This document shows positions 34,201-47,200 of a stretch of DNA of 64,000 nt, piece by piece. The notes under the pieces were generated by a model, which ran no database searches, was not told the origin of the DNA, and worked only from the letters and a program-made list of their open reading frames with translations. The stretch covers positions 18,756,877 through 18,820,876 of the forward strand of contig NC_055992.1 of NCBI RefSeq assembly GCF_018446385.1, in the 5' to 3' direction. Position 1 is the stretch's first letter. Each line of letters begins with the position of its first letter. Both the position numbers and the translations under genes were made by a program. Source of the stretch: Zingiber officinale (taxonomy: Eukaryota; Streptophyta; Magnoliopsida; Zingiberales; Zingiberaceae).

Positions 34201-34860
34201 AAAGAAAATTCACAAATTTTTGTTTTAAGAGGAATGATTTAGACACTAGTATCCAAACACTTGTCTAGAACTTTTCCTACTTCATCAACATCTCTATTCC
34301 TCATCAACATCTCTATTCATACTCTTAATTTTGTATAAACTTACTCTTGATTTATCCCTTTTCTACTTTGTAGTTCTATTATGGTTTGCCAATATATAGT
34401 ATATATCAAATTCAATTTAAAGTTTGATTACACTATAATATTAAATTCTATTAGAGATACCTCTAAGAACACAATAATAAAAATCAGAACTAAAAATATT
34501 TCTTACTTGCTGAGCTCCAATGGATGTGATATAATGATAAAATACTTAAAGGAATATATTGAAAATGGAAGAAAAGTCATTTGCCTTTAAAATTAATCAA
34601 GTGAAGTCTAAATTATTAAGTTAGAGTTTACTCACTCAATCTAATAACTAATTTCTTCTAAATTTTTTTTACCTCTTATAGTTTACTTATTTTTTTTATT
34701 TTAATTCTATAATGCAAGGTATTAAGAAAGAGTTTATAAAATAGAAACCAAATACCATTCATTTAATATTAAGATAAATAAAATAATAAATAAGAAATAT
34801 AAAGACAAATTAAAATGTTTTAAAATAATTATAGATCCAATAAAGTGTGTATGATGCGGA
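31267..34860. other. No gene recognised between KRP relic and helicase
   Basis: 31.3-32.9 kb looks intron-like (T-rich, scattered GT/AG) with a local near-repeat of TTTAGTCATGTCTGTGTTAA (32105 and 32217). 32.9-34.8 kb is AT-rich intergenic DNA. Short frames at 31752-32046, 32442-32675 and 34381-34590 have no family resemblance. Confidence 0.45.
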
Positions 34861-34883
34861 TCCCTGAAGCGGTTTATTTAGTA

Positions 34884-34938
34884 TGGGCTGAAGCCCAAAC
34901 CCACGAACCAAACCGGCACAAAACCTCGCTCTATAAAT
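34884..34938 (+). promoter_or_regulatory. Helicase core promoter: inverted site II pair and TATA box
   Basis: TGGGCTGAAGCCCA (34884-34897) is a pair of inverted TGGGCT (site II) elements, bound by TCP-type factors and common upstream of housekeeping and ribosome-related plant genes. CTATAAAT follows at 34931-34938, about 135 bp before the chosen start codon, putting transcription start near 34962-34970. Confidence 0.65.
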
Positions 34939-35069
34939 TTCATTCAGGTCTATTGCCTCTTCCTGTGATGTCCGCGGCCTGTGCTCTCGGTGGTCGGCAC
35001 CACTGCTTGTTGGCGTCCGCCAGAAATCTATCTCACCGTCGTCTCCCTTTGGGAGTCGTTGTTCGCCTT

Positions 35070-35231
35070 ATGTCCTACCGTCCCAACTACCAGGGCGGCC
35101 GCAGGGGCGGAGGACGAGGTGGCAGTGGAAGAGGTGGAAGAGGGGGCGGGAGAGGCGGCGGCGGTCGGGGGGAGCAGAGGTGGTGGGATCCTCAATGGAG
35201 GGCCGAACGTCTTCGCCAGATGGCTGGCGAG
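35070..35231 (+). CDS. DExH1: Helicase exon 1
   Basis: 54 codons, phase 0 at its end (donor GAG/GTGATT). It encodes [10 protein letters not shown], an RGG-repeat region and [18 protein letters not shown]. The GC-rich code for the Gly/Arg repeats contrasts with the AT-rich remaining exons. Confidence 0.9.
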
Positions 35232-38200
35232 GTGATTCTTCTGCCTCTCGTCTTATACTATTTCTCCCTCCATTTACTTTCTTCTATGCGCAGGGCCGGC
35301 CTGACTTTTGGAGCCCTTGCGAAAAGAGAAAAGGAACTTCGTAAAACTTAAAAATTAATATATTTCATTTAAAATAGGATAAACTTTATATAAAATATAT
35401 TTCTCAAAATTCTTTAAAAGTGTAACACCATACAAAAATATGTTTCCAAAGTTTCTCTAAAAAGTGCTATACCTACAAATAAAAAAAACAACTATGAAAT
35501 AATCATTGAAAAAATCTAAATTTTCCAGCATTTTGAGAAGCAAAATCAACAATGAGGTCTTTAAAATCAAGTTTTTCTAACACTTCATTTTCGATGCATA
35601 AAATTTTCAAGCCATTTATATTCAAATCATTATCATCATTTTCTCTCAATTTTTCTTGCTTATTCGTTGCATGATTATGATCATTGTTTTCTCTCAATTA
35701 TCCTCGCTCATTGATTGCATAATCATTTATTTCTTGTTGATTACTTGATTGTTACTCATTTGTTGCATGATCATTTAGTTCTTCTTGACTTTTTTCTAGT
35801 AATTCATCAACTGAGTCTTCAATTGAAGAGTTAGCTTTAAAAAACTTATAAGAACACCTTTGTGAGTTTTAATAATTTGTTTCACTTTTTTTTTTTCTGA
35901 CTCCCAGATTGATATTTCTTTGGAAACATGTTTGTGCTACAAATTTCAAATGTAAAAATAAAACACACAAAGCTAGCAATGAAACAAACACAAGCAGTGA
36001 AATAATAGTGAAAGAGCAATAAATCCTGGTTTGTGCTTAAAACAATCGATATAATTTATTTTATGATAATTAAAATTGGGATGATTTATTTAAACTCTTT
36101 CAAGTCCGCAAGAAAAATCATAAAATATTGGACTCCAATACAATATTAAAAATTAATATTGAATATTGACAATAAGAAAAAATATAGATAAGTAGGCAAC
36201 TTATGTTGTAAGTTTATATATTGATGAATGATGATATTGATGAAACTAAAATTGCAATTAGAGAATAGACTTTTTTGATTTAATCAGAAGAGATTCAAAA
36301 GAGGAGAAGGAAGAACATTAGCGTTCTGACTTATGTAAACGAATTAATGAAGAAAGAGTTGTACAAGGAATAAAGTCTTGGAAAGGGAAAAAAGGATTGT
36401 CTACTTTCTTTCTTTTTCTTTCTTTTCTTTTTTTAGATTTTTTCTTAAATTTTAATGGAAAATATTTTCTTTTTTTGGCCTTTATTAAAACAATTCAATA
36501 GTATATATATTTTTGGACCTTTATTAAAATAATCCAATAAAATATTTTTTTTTGGTTTTTATTAAAACAATCTAATTATATATAATATATATTATATATG
36601 CATGTCAAATTTAGGAGCCCTTAAAAATCGGGGGGCCTTAGGCTATCGCCCTAGTGATATGCCTCAGGGCTGGTCTGGTCCTGTTGATGCGATCTGTCAC
36701 GCCCCAGAGGAGTCTCTGTCCGAAGAAATTTCGGCAGCATCTCCCCTGTACGGCAGACAATCTGAAACTTTTCTACAAGCACTATATACCTCAGCCACAT
36801 GCGGCTGGAATAATAACAATAAAAGAAAACAAACACCACGCAGTTAATATCAAATTCAGCCTCTGGCTGACACAACCACGCAGGTAAATATAAAGCAGCC
36901 CACTCGGCTGTACCAAAACCAAAACACAAAACTGCTAGCCGGCTAGACTTACACAACCAATAACATAAATTCAAAATACCACATAACAACGTCAACACTC
37001 CAAAAATAAAACCAGAGTACAGAGCTAAACAAACCGATACATAAAACAAACAAAAACATACGTGAACCGATAAGTCCTCTGATGAGACGTGGGGACCAGC
37101 AGACAGGATGCTCCAAGCGACACCATAAATAACCCGGTTCTGAAAAATATAGAGTCCACGGGTGAGTTCAACAACTCAGTGAATACCAATAGATACGCCT
37201 AGTAAGATATATCTAATAAGAATAAACATGGAATACGACTTCCTAATCATATATCTAGAAAGATGCGAAACCGAAAAACTAAGGAAGCTGTACTCACCAG
37301 AACTCCTATCCAAACAAAAGGGTCATCAAACCGAAGTGCCCTAAATCCTGTATGCATGCCAAACATATGATCCAACCAAATGCAGCAAATAAATGCAGGA
37401 AACACAATCACAAGAAATAAATGATCAATATGATCAAAATGATTGGTCCCCCCCGCCAGCAATCATCTCACACACAAACGGCGAGACCGAGTGGGTAGGT
37501 CAGTGACAACCGTGCACTCTGCTCATTGCTCCTGATGAGTGACCGAGTGGACGGATGTTGTCGAGTACTCCCGTCCCGTGACCCCAAATCATAAATGGGG
37601 AGCTCAATGCTCAACTCCCAGACACGACGACGGGAGGAATCCTCGCCGCTAACACGTTAGGTCACACTACCCACGAGCGGACCAACGTAGCCAAACAAAG
37701 TCCCCGCTGCAACACACACTGCCCGAATCGACCACTAACCCATGAGTGGTGTGTGCAGATCCACGTAATTGGATGTGCTCAACAACAATGGAGTCGACTA
37801 TCGCACAAGATGCAATCATGATGCATGACACTAAACATGGCAAAATCGATCAACATAACCACATCCATACATACAAAATGGGTATCAAAAAGTGATGGTC
37901 ACATACCAAGATCTAGAGTACACAGGTCAGATAAAATATCAATAACCCTATGTCCTGAACATAATAAGTATGGAATATCCTGATCAGCATAGAAAAATCC
38001 ATATATACATAATATGGGTACCACAGTATCAGTAAGTCAAATCCACGGATCTAGGGTATACAAGTCCTCTAAGGTATAACAACCTAGACCCAAATCATAT
38101 CCCTCTTCCATAGCATATGTACCAACAATATACACAGATCAAAGAATCAGGGTCTAAACACCCGAATCATATATGATATACAAATAGAGGTACACAAATC

Positions 38201-41200
38201 TGATATGGCACAAAAACCTAAGTATCAGATAATCTAGATACACAGGCCAGAAACAACAATCCAAATCCTAGTCCTAACCTCAGTAAAACATGGTATGTCA
38301 CTTATTCTAAATACTAAGATACTCATGGCAATAAATCACATGATGTAAGCACGGATACGTCACAGGCGATAAACCTAACATGCTATGGATATCAAACAGT
38401 GACATACCAAAGACAAACATGTTCATTGCTTGTAGTTATAAAATACTATGCATATCCAAAGACAATATCATAAAAGATAAGTCAAGAGGTACCCGCCTCC
38501 GATATAGATCGAATCGAACCAATCTGATGTCGAGACGCCCAATCTCGAATCACAGTCCTGTAACAATACATTTTACAATTAATTATATCATTAAATCAAA
38601 ATGACCAAATCCTAAACCTATTAGGATTAAATCATAGTGAATCAATCCAATAGATCCACATCCCCTTCACAATTCACCACACCTCACCAATTCCAACACA
38701 TAAGCAATTATGTATGTACCAATTCCTACCTAAATCAATATGTACCAAAATCATGTTCCTTACCTAAATTCACATGATCATCTAACTAAATCCTCCAATT
38801 CGAAACATGATCTACAACCAATATTCATATACATATAATCCTTACCTCAAATCTCAGCTGTGCTGGATGGAAGGGTTGCTGTTGGAAACCAGGTGTCGTT
38901 GGACAAGAGTAACAACCTCTCGGCAAAGACTACTTGACTCTTCCTCTCCAAATCTCGTACCCTTGATCCACAACCAGGAGGAAGAACATACACAGCAAAG
39001 AAACACAACAGGGAAGAAAATCAAAGGTGAAGATCACTGATCCTCTGCCAAGTTCGTGGCTGCTGGACCCGGGTGGCAGAAATGGACTGTCGGATCCCAA
39101 AATCACCAAAGATCACCACTTCCTCACCAAATCGTAACCTTCTTCCTCTCCACTGGTCGGAGGTGACCAAGAATCTGTCGACAGTGCTAGGCACAGCGAA
39201 GAGGTTTTGTGCGTCGACGTCGGCGCGTTCGGGTGACTATGAACCCAATCTAGGGCACAGCAGTGGTTGGCGTCGCTGGAGGGGAGAGAGATCGGGGCTG
39301 CTCCGTGCGGCGCCAACCTAGGGCAGAAGCATCGTGAGGGAGGAGGAAGAGGGATCGGCCGGCTAGGGCACAAGCGATTCAGCGGGGGAAGAAGAAAAAG
39401 AAAGGGAACGGCTCGCGTGGGTTCGGCGGGGAAAAAGAAAACGAAGAAATAAAGAAAAGGAATTAAGAATTCAACATTTCCTCTTTTAATTGGGGAAACC
39501 CAAACAGGCTTTCTGGGACCCCGTTTTTATCTCCGTTAACTCGTCCGTACGAGCTCCGAAAAATTCCCGGAAAATTTTCAAAAATTCCGAAAAATTCCCT
39601 TATTAATATTCGCCTATTTTCGGTATTTTACACGATCTTCTCAAAGACCGACCTCTTAACAATTCAGAGAATGAATCTTACTACCCGTTTTTGGTTCCAT
39701 GTTGAATCAGAAGACCTATGTTTCTTTGGGTCGATGGTTTAACATTCATTTGCGACGTTCTCTCTGAGATATAGATTACTTTCTGGTACATGAAAGAGTT
39801 TTGGAGCACACTCCAAAATCTAAAATGAGCCACAAGGGAAAAAACGACGTAACGATTTAAACCTACTACGTTGCAACATATATTAATTATTTTTATGTGA
39901 CAATTATTTTGAGTAAGATTTAGCATCATGGCAATGTGTTTTATTACCTTGTACTCAGATGATCTCAAATTAAATACTTAACTAACAAATACCAATAAAC
40001 TTGATTCTTTTCCTACTCAACTACAAATTGCTTTGATAGTTTGAATCTTTTTTTCTTTAAATACATAAGGTGATTTTTTGTTACACTTGTGTTGTAGGTA
40101 TTGAGTTTATAAGGTACAGTGTGCTTAGTCCCTAAACATTATCATAAGTCTATGTATTTATCAAATGGTGGTTTCATTATATATAATATATTTTTATCTT
40201 TTCCAAATTCTACATGGTATTAATACTTTTTCTAGGCTTAGGATTCCAGAATAGTTCTCCTAAAAGGAGGCCCTTGCCATTGCTCACAGCCCATTCTCAT
40301 TATCTATTCTTCTCTCTTCGTTGAATCTCTTCTCTTCAACAATTTTGTTGCACACCTCAGTTGTTGTCCGCTATCCGGTTGTTGCCAATGCCCATGAACT
40401 GGCCATTGCCAACATCTTCTCCAATACTCCCTACAAGAACTAGATCTGACTTTGCTTGCTTGCAAAGAAGAGTAGTTGTGTCTCCTGCAGTGATGCCATC
40501 ACTAGGAGGATATAAACACAAGCTACAGCTTCCAATCTTTTCCACAATATGTGTCTGCATAACCTTCTTGTGCATCTTCTGGTCGTGCTAGCCATTGTGT
40601 GAATCCTTCATTGAGAGACCAAGTTGTGACTCTTTGCTATCATACAGTCCCCTTCCTATAATTCCTATAGTTTACTGGTCATCTCCTATACCTATATAGG
40701 TGTACTCTCCATGCATACTCACATTGATGGAAACTAGCTGCATTAATCACTTCCTCTCCGTGGCACCATTTCTCTTACGCGAGAAATCCTTAAATAAACA
40801 ACTTACTCATTCTCTTTCTTGGCCAACCTCTTAACTCTACTCATTTTCTAAGATTCCAAAACTAGATATGGCCAAATTTGAAGAAGCCTATTCCTTCGCT
40901 TTGGCTATATTGTGGTGGTTGTCTCCTTCTCTGCCAACCTATCAGCTTCTTCTTAATAAAGATCTTAGCTCCTGCCATCTACAACATAACATCTGTTATG
41001 CATCTATCTTACATCTTCTTCTTTGTTAGAAGATATCCTCTTCCTATAATCCTCGGCTCCTACTTGCACAGCAAATTATCATATTTTGTTTACTACTTTA
41101 TTTCAATTTTCTTTTAAGAACATTATCTTCCCAATTTCTTTGTTTTTCTAGTAGTTCTTATTCTATCTGGTTTAAACAGAGAAAATATCAGATTCTCATT

Positions 41201-44200
41201 TTGCTATATCCAACAAAAGGTTAAGATGTGCTATCTATCTTTAATGAAGTTTTTAATAAAGAAAATGTATAGTTATTATTTTGTTATGTCTAACAAGCAA
41301 AGCTTTCAATTTGGGTTGGGCTCATCGGGTTCACCCGCCTGTTAAACAATTTAAGTGAGTTGGATTAAAATTTTACCAACCCATTTTAAGGCAGGTCAAG
41401 GCGGGCTGATTTGCCTAGGCCTGCGACCCACGTGGATTGGCCTGCGATGGGCTTGGGTTGACCTGCGGGTTGAGAAAAAAAATCTTCTAAAATTTAAAAC
41501 TAAAGTAAAAAACTCAATGGACTCTTGAGCTTGACCCGCCTAATCTACGATCCAACCTTAAAATTTTTGGCCTTTTCTATATATTTTTTTAATTTTTTAG
41601 CGGGCCCGCAACCCACTGGGATGCCTGACCATCCTGTCCTGCCATATGATGGGTTTTTGGCGGGTTGACTCACCCTGCCCTACCACGGGTTATCCCATTT
41701 GATAGCACTACTAACAAGGAATTATGTTATGCCATCCTTTCCTCCTGAGTTATTTTAGGCATTTAGGCTCTAAAATTCAAATTGCAAATTATAAATTTTA
41801 ATTTTAGGTTATAACAGAGGTAAATCTTAAATCAATACCATAGTCTAAAATCTAAATAGTATTTTTTAAATCTAGAACTACTGAACCGAATCCCATTGTC
41901 TGTCATCAGAATTTTTAGGTAGCCCAATTCAAGTTATCTGGTTTTTCCACAAGAAGTCCTCCATCTGCTTCTTTGTGATATTCTTAACTGGCTCTGCCTT
42001 CAACAATTCAGAGAAGTGATTAAATCTCATGAATAAGAATTTCTTTTGATCTTTACCTTGTGGACATGACTAAAAATATCAACATCCACAAATAGATTGG
42101 TAAGACAGTCTAATGCACTTCATAAATTCAGCTGCCATAGCATGTCCTTATGACTTTCATTATCAAATTCCTTGCAATTAGTGCTGGTCTGCTGGAGCCT
42201 AGATTTACCTTTAGTGGGTGCAATAATAAGCTAAAAAAATTCATAAATATATATAGACATGTATGTTTATATTAGAATAACAGTAGATAAAAGAATATAT
42301 CAATATATGGCGTCATAATATGTAGATATAATAGTTCAAAAATGCATGCTGTTGTAGCTTCTTAATATGCCCTTCTCACCAAAATTGGGTCAATTGACTC
42401 TGCAGTCTTTAATTTGGATTCACCTCTACCTGTGCCAATGTTGTCGCCACATATTTTATCATGCAGTTCTCTGAACACCAACAAACGCTAATCTGCATGC
42501 AAACACCTTAGGCTTTATAACAAATGTGACCTCTTATAAAGAACCTCTTTAGCTAAAGTATACTTGGTAGCTTGAATCTGTAAAGCTTTGCCATTATCTT
42601 GCCACTTTCTCTCAGTTGTCCCACTTCTACAAATGTGCATAAAACTCATCCATCCAACATCGATACTACTCCCCCCTGGCTAATAATCATTTCAAATTTA
42701 AAATATATTTTAAATAACCCATGGATACCTCCACCTTCAACATTTCAAGTAACATCTCAAATTTTGCTGCATTTTTGAATTCCTAGTTTTACATCATTTC
42801 TGAATCAATTCAAAACAAAAAAGAATTTCAACCATTAAAATTTCCAAAAGAAAATGTACACTATTAAGCAATTCTAGATCTTAAGTTTCCAATACAATTT
42901 AAAATGATGTGTTATTCCTGTTTTTAAAGTAACTTGAGATTTGAAATCAGAAACAATTTTTTTTACAGATAATAAATTTTAATTTTAAATTTACTAAGTT
43001 CATAGTAAATGTATTTTTCAAGGATATTAATTTGGAAATTACTTTTTATTTGTATTTTTCAAAATTTAAAAACTAATATTATATAAATTTTGTGCAAATT
43101 TAATTTCCAAAATTTTAAAATCAATTGTACATGTTAATTTGTAAAATATTTTTACAATTAGAATATTAATCTAGGAAGACTTGCACTATATGTGTCTTAA
43201 TAACTAGTGAATTACATATTTGTTGTCCAAGCATTTTTTTTGATATTTTGTTGGGCCATACCATTCCCTTCATACAGCGATTATTTTCACTTTTTAGTTA
43301 GTTATGGAGTACCAATTTGCAAATATACCTACAGTTATTAAAATCATACGATTCACTATCCATATTATACGATAATTCACATTTAAAATGATACGATACA
43401 TATGAATTGGAAGTGAAAAGAATTGTAATGATTCAATTCAATACGAATTTTATTTTATATGATTCTAACAATAAGAAAGATAACCCTAACCAATTAAAAG
43501 TAAGCCTGATCCTCCGTTAAGAAATTAAATGATAACCCTAACTAATTAAAAGTGAGCCTGATCGTTGTTAGGAAATTAAATTAAACCTAATATACTAGCA
43601 ATTAAATTGAATATATTATAAAAGAATACAAAGTGATATAAAAAAGAGTACAATCTCAAAGTTAATAATGACATAAAAAAATAATTTTGTTAATTGCTGA
43701 TAGAGATAACCATAGTTGAACTATTTATCTATCAACACAACAATTACAACCTAGCCTTATCCCACTAGGTGGGGTCGACTATATGTATCCCCTACTATAT
43801 CATTATTTATATTTAAATAAATTTTATCTTATTTTATCATTGCTAACCAAGTTTTTTTTTGTTTTCTTCTTCCTCTTTTGATATGGATATTTGCCATAGT
43901 TTCACTTCGCTTAACTAGAATATTTATTAATCGTCTAATTAAATGTTCGTACCATCTTAAACGTGTCTCTCGGAGTTTCTCTCAATAGGTGCTACCCCGA
44001 TTTTTTCTTTAATATTTTTATTTTTTATCCTGTCCATCCTTATATATCCACACATCCACCTTAACATCCTTATATCTGTAACTCTCATTTTCTACTCACA
44101 TGTTCGGGTCATAACTCAACATTTAGCTCCAAATAATATAGTAGGTCTAACTGTTGTTTTGTAAAATTTTTCTTTAAGTCTTAGAGATACTTTACGATCA

Positions 44201-47200
44201 CAAAAAAAACATCTGACGCTCTCTTCCATTTCAACCATCTCGCTTATGTTCTATGTAAAACATCTCTCTCAATCTCTCCATCATTTTACAAAAATGATCA
44301 TAAATACTTAAAACTCTTAGCTACACCCAACTCGTTATCTTTTATCTTAACAATTGTCTCATTACGTCTAATATTGCTAAATTTAAATTCCATATATTCT
44401 GTCTTTATTCTACTAAGTTTAAAACCTTTCACTTCTAGTATTCCCGTTATTCGAGTTTAGTATTTACTCTATCTGTCTCATCTACTAAAACAATATCATC
44501 TGCAAACAACATACACCGTGGTATTGTATATTGGATGTGTCATCCATGATTATTATAAAAAGATAGACTTAGAGCTGATCGTATGTAACCATATGAAACG
44601 CTTCGGTTAGTTCGCTTGAAGTCTTCCCTCTTGTCATTACATCCTTATACATATCCTTAATTAGTTCAATATACACTATCCTAACACCTCTCTTTTCTAG
44701 AGTTCTCATAGAATTTTCCTTAGTACTCTATCGTAAGCTTTTTTTAGGCCGACGAATACTATGTGTAAGTCTTGCTTTTGTTCCTGATACTTTTCAATTA
44801 GTTGCAGAAGATGTATAATTTCTAATGTCGACCTTCCAGACATAAATCCAAATTGATTTTCAGTCACTGCTCTTTTTTTCTATTACTCTTTCCCAAAGTT
44901 TATGCTATGACTCATTAGTTTAATACCCCTATAGTTTGCACAATTTTATACGTCTCCTTTATTCTTACATAAAGGATAGATCACACATTTTTTTAGTTTT
45001 CAATTTAAGGTTGAATAACTTTGTGAGGCATTCAATACCTTGTTTTCCAAGGCACTTCTTATACCTCTATCGGAATATTATTTGGTTCAATTGATTTTCC
45101 ATTTTGCATCTCATTTAAAGCTTACTCTAATTCTAAAGTTTGAATTTTATGATAGAAATTTAAATTTTTATACTCATTTAACCTACTTAAATTATCTAAA
45201 TTAAGTTAGTCATCTAAACTTTCATTAAAAAGTTGATGAAAATACATTTTCCATTACTCTTTTATTTCCTCATCATTTACTAGTACTCTATTGTATTTAT
45301 CTTTAATACTTTTTATTTGAATAAGATCTTTTGTCTTCCTCTCTTTCACTTTAGTTATTTTATAAATGTCTCTTTCCTCCTTTTTAATCTAATTTTCAAT
45401 TTAAGTTTTCAAAAGTTTCATTCTTAGTTTTATTTACTATTTTCTTGACTACTGTATATTTTTTTAAAAAGTTTTTCTCGTTCTTACAAGTATATAATTC
45501 TCGTTTTCCTTCACTTTCTCTTGTACTTTCTTATTCCACCACTAAGATTTTTTACCAGGTGTGCACGTTCCTTTGACTCACTGAGTACACTCTTGACTAT
45601 TATTTTCAACTTTGATATTATCTTATCCCATGTCATATTTGAGTCGTCATATACGTCTTTTAATACTTACTCCTACTTTGTCGTTAAATGTGTTTTGCTT
45701 CTCATCTTTTAACTTCCACCACTTAATTCTAGAAGTCGTATATATCTTTCTTCTATTGATACTATGCTTGAGGTGTATATTCAACACTAGTTAAATTTTC
45801 TCCAAGAATAACTTTGTAATCTTTACAAATCTCTCTATCATTCTTCTTAACTATAAGAAAGTCAATTTGTTATTATTATTCCTAATTTTGAACATGACCA
45901 ATTGTTCTTTTCTTTTCTTAAAAAACATATTAGCTAGTATAAGGTCATATGTTGTTATAAAATCTAATAGAGTTTTTCCTTCTTCATTTATTGTTCCAAA
46001 CCCATAACCCCCATATACACTGTCATATTCCTCATTTTTCGTTCCTACATGCTCATTTAAATCTCCTATTAAATCATTTTGGTTGGCGGAATATTTTGTA
46101 ATATCTCATCTAGATTGTCCCAAAATCTAGATTTGGTGTGTTCATCTAATCTTACTTGAAGTGCATATATGCTAATTACATTAATAGTTTCTTTCACCGC
46201 TACTATATTGAGAGCTATAATCATATCCCCTTTTTAACTACTCCAATTACTTCGTCCTTTAGCGAACTATTGACAACAATATCTACTTTATTTCTTGTTT
46301 TACTCCTTCCTGTATACCATAACTTAAAACTCGAATTCTCTATCATGTTTATCTTTTCTTCTACTCATTTTGTTTCACATAAAATATTAATTCTTCTTCT
46401 AATCGTTATATCAACTACCTCCATCGCTTTACCAATGAGCGTTCTTATGTTTCATATTCCAAATCTTAGATTATTAATTTTCATATAATATTTGTTCTTA
46501 TCCAACTTATGATGTGATAACTCTTACATATTTAACACTACACCTAAATTCTCACAGAGATGTAGCGGTTCTTGCCGATACATTAACTCTTCAACGCGAA
46601 CTCTTGCATATTTAGCACTACATGTAGTGGCCCTTGCTGAGACTTTACAGTCGAATCCTGCAACATGTTCCTTCCAGGAACATTCTAGTATTAACACAAT
46701 AGTTTGATGAATCCATTCATCGAACATTTGCATGAAAGTCCACGCTGGCGAGCAACCTAACGCGCACAACTCTCACCCTTTTTCAACCCGACTTGGGACC
46801 GGCTTTGGTGGGGTTCTATTCATCTAACAATGATAAAGAATAAATTTTGTTGTGTTGAAAAATAAAATGATAATTATGGCAAAATTTATAGGGACTTAGA
46901 AGATATGTCATGTTTAAGCTGTATTTTAGTTGATGTTAATGATTTTTTTAAATGTCAAGACAATGATTGCTAATTTTCTGATTGATCATTGTATCTCAAT
47001 ACTTAGTGGAACAAAAATAATTTGTAAATTGTCATCAATGAAATAAGAATGTAAACTTTTGTAATGAATAAACAACTTTATCGATTCTTTCATGTTATTG
47101 AATAAAATATTGTATTATTTTGCTACTTTTTGATATCAAACCTATTTTGAATAAAGGATGATTGATTTTGTATAGTTTATTATTTTGATAATTCATCAAA

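Noticed and set aside
40357..40591. Overlapping 72- and 76-codon frames on opposite strands
   Set aside because: They lie inside helicase intron 1, mirror each other and match no known protein.
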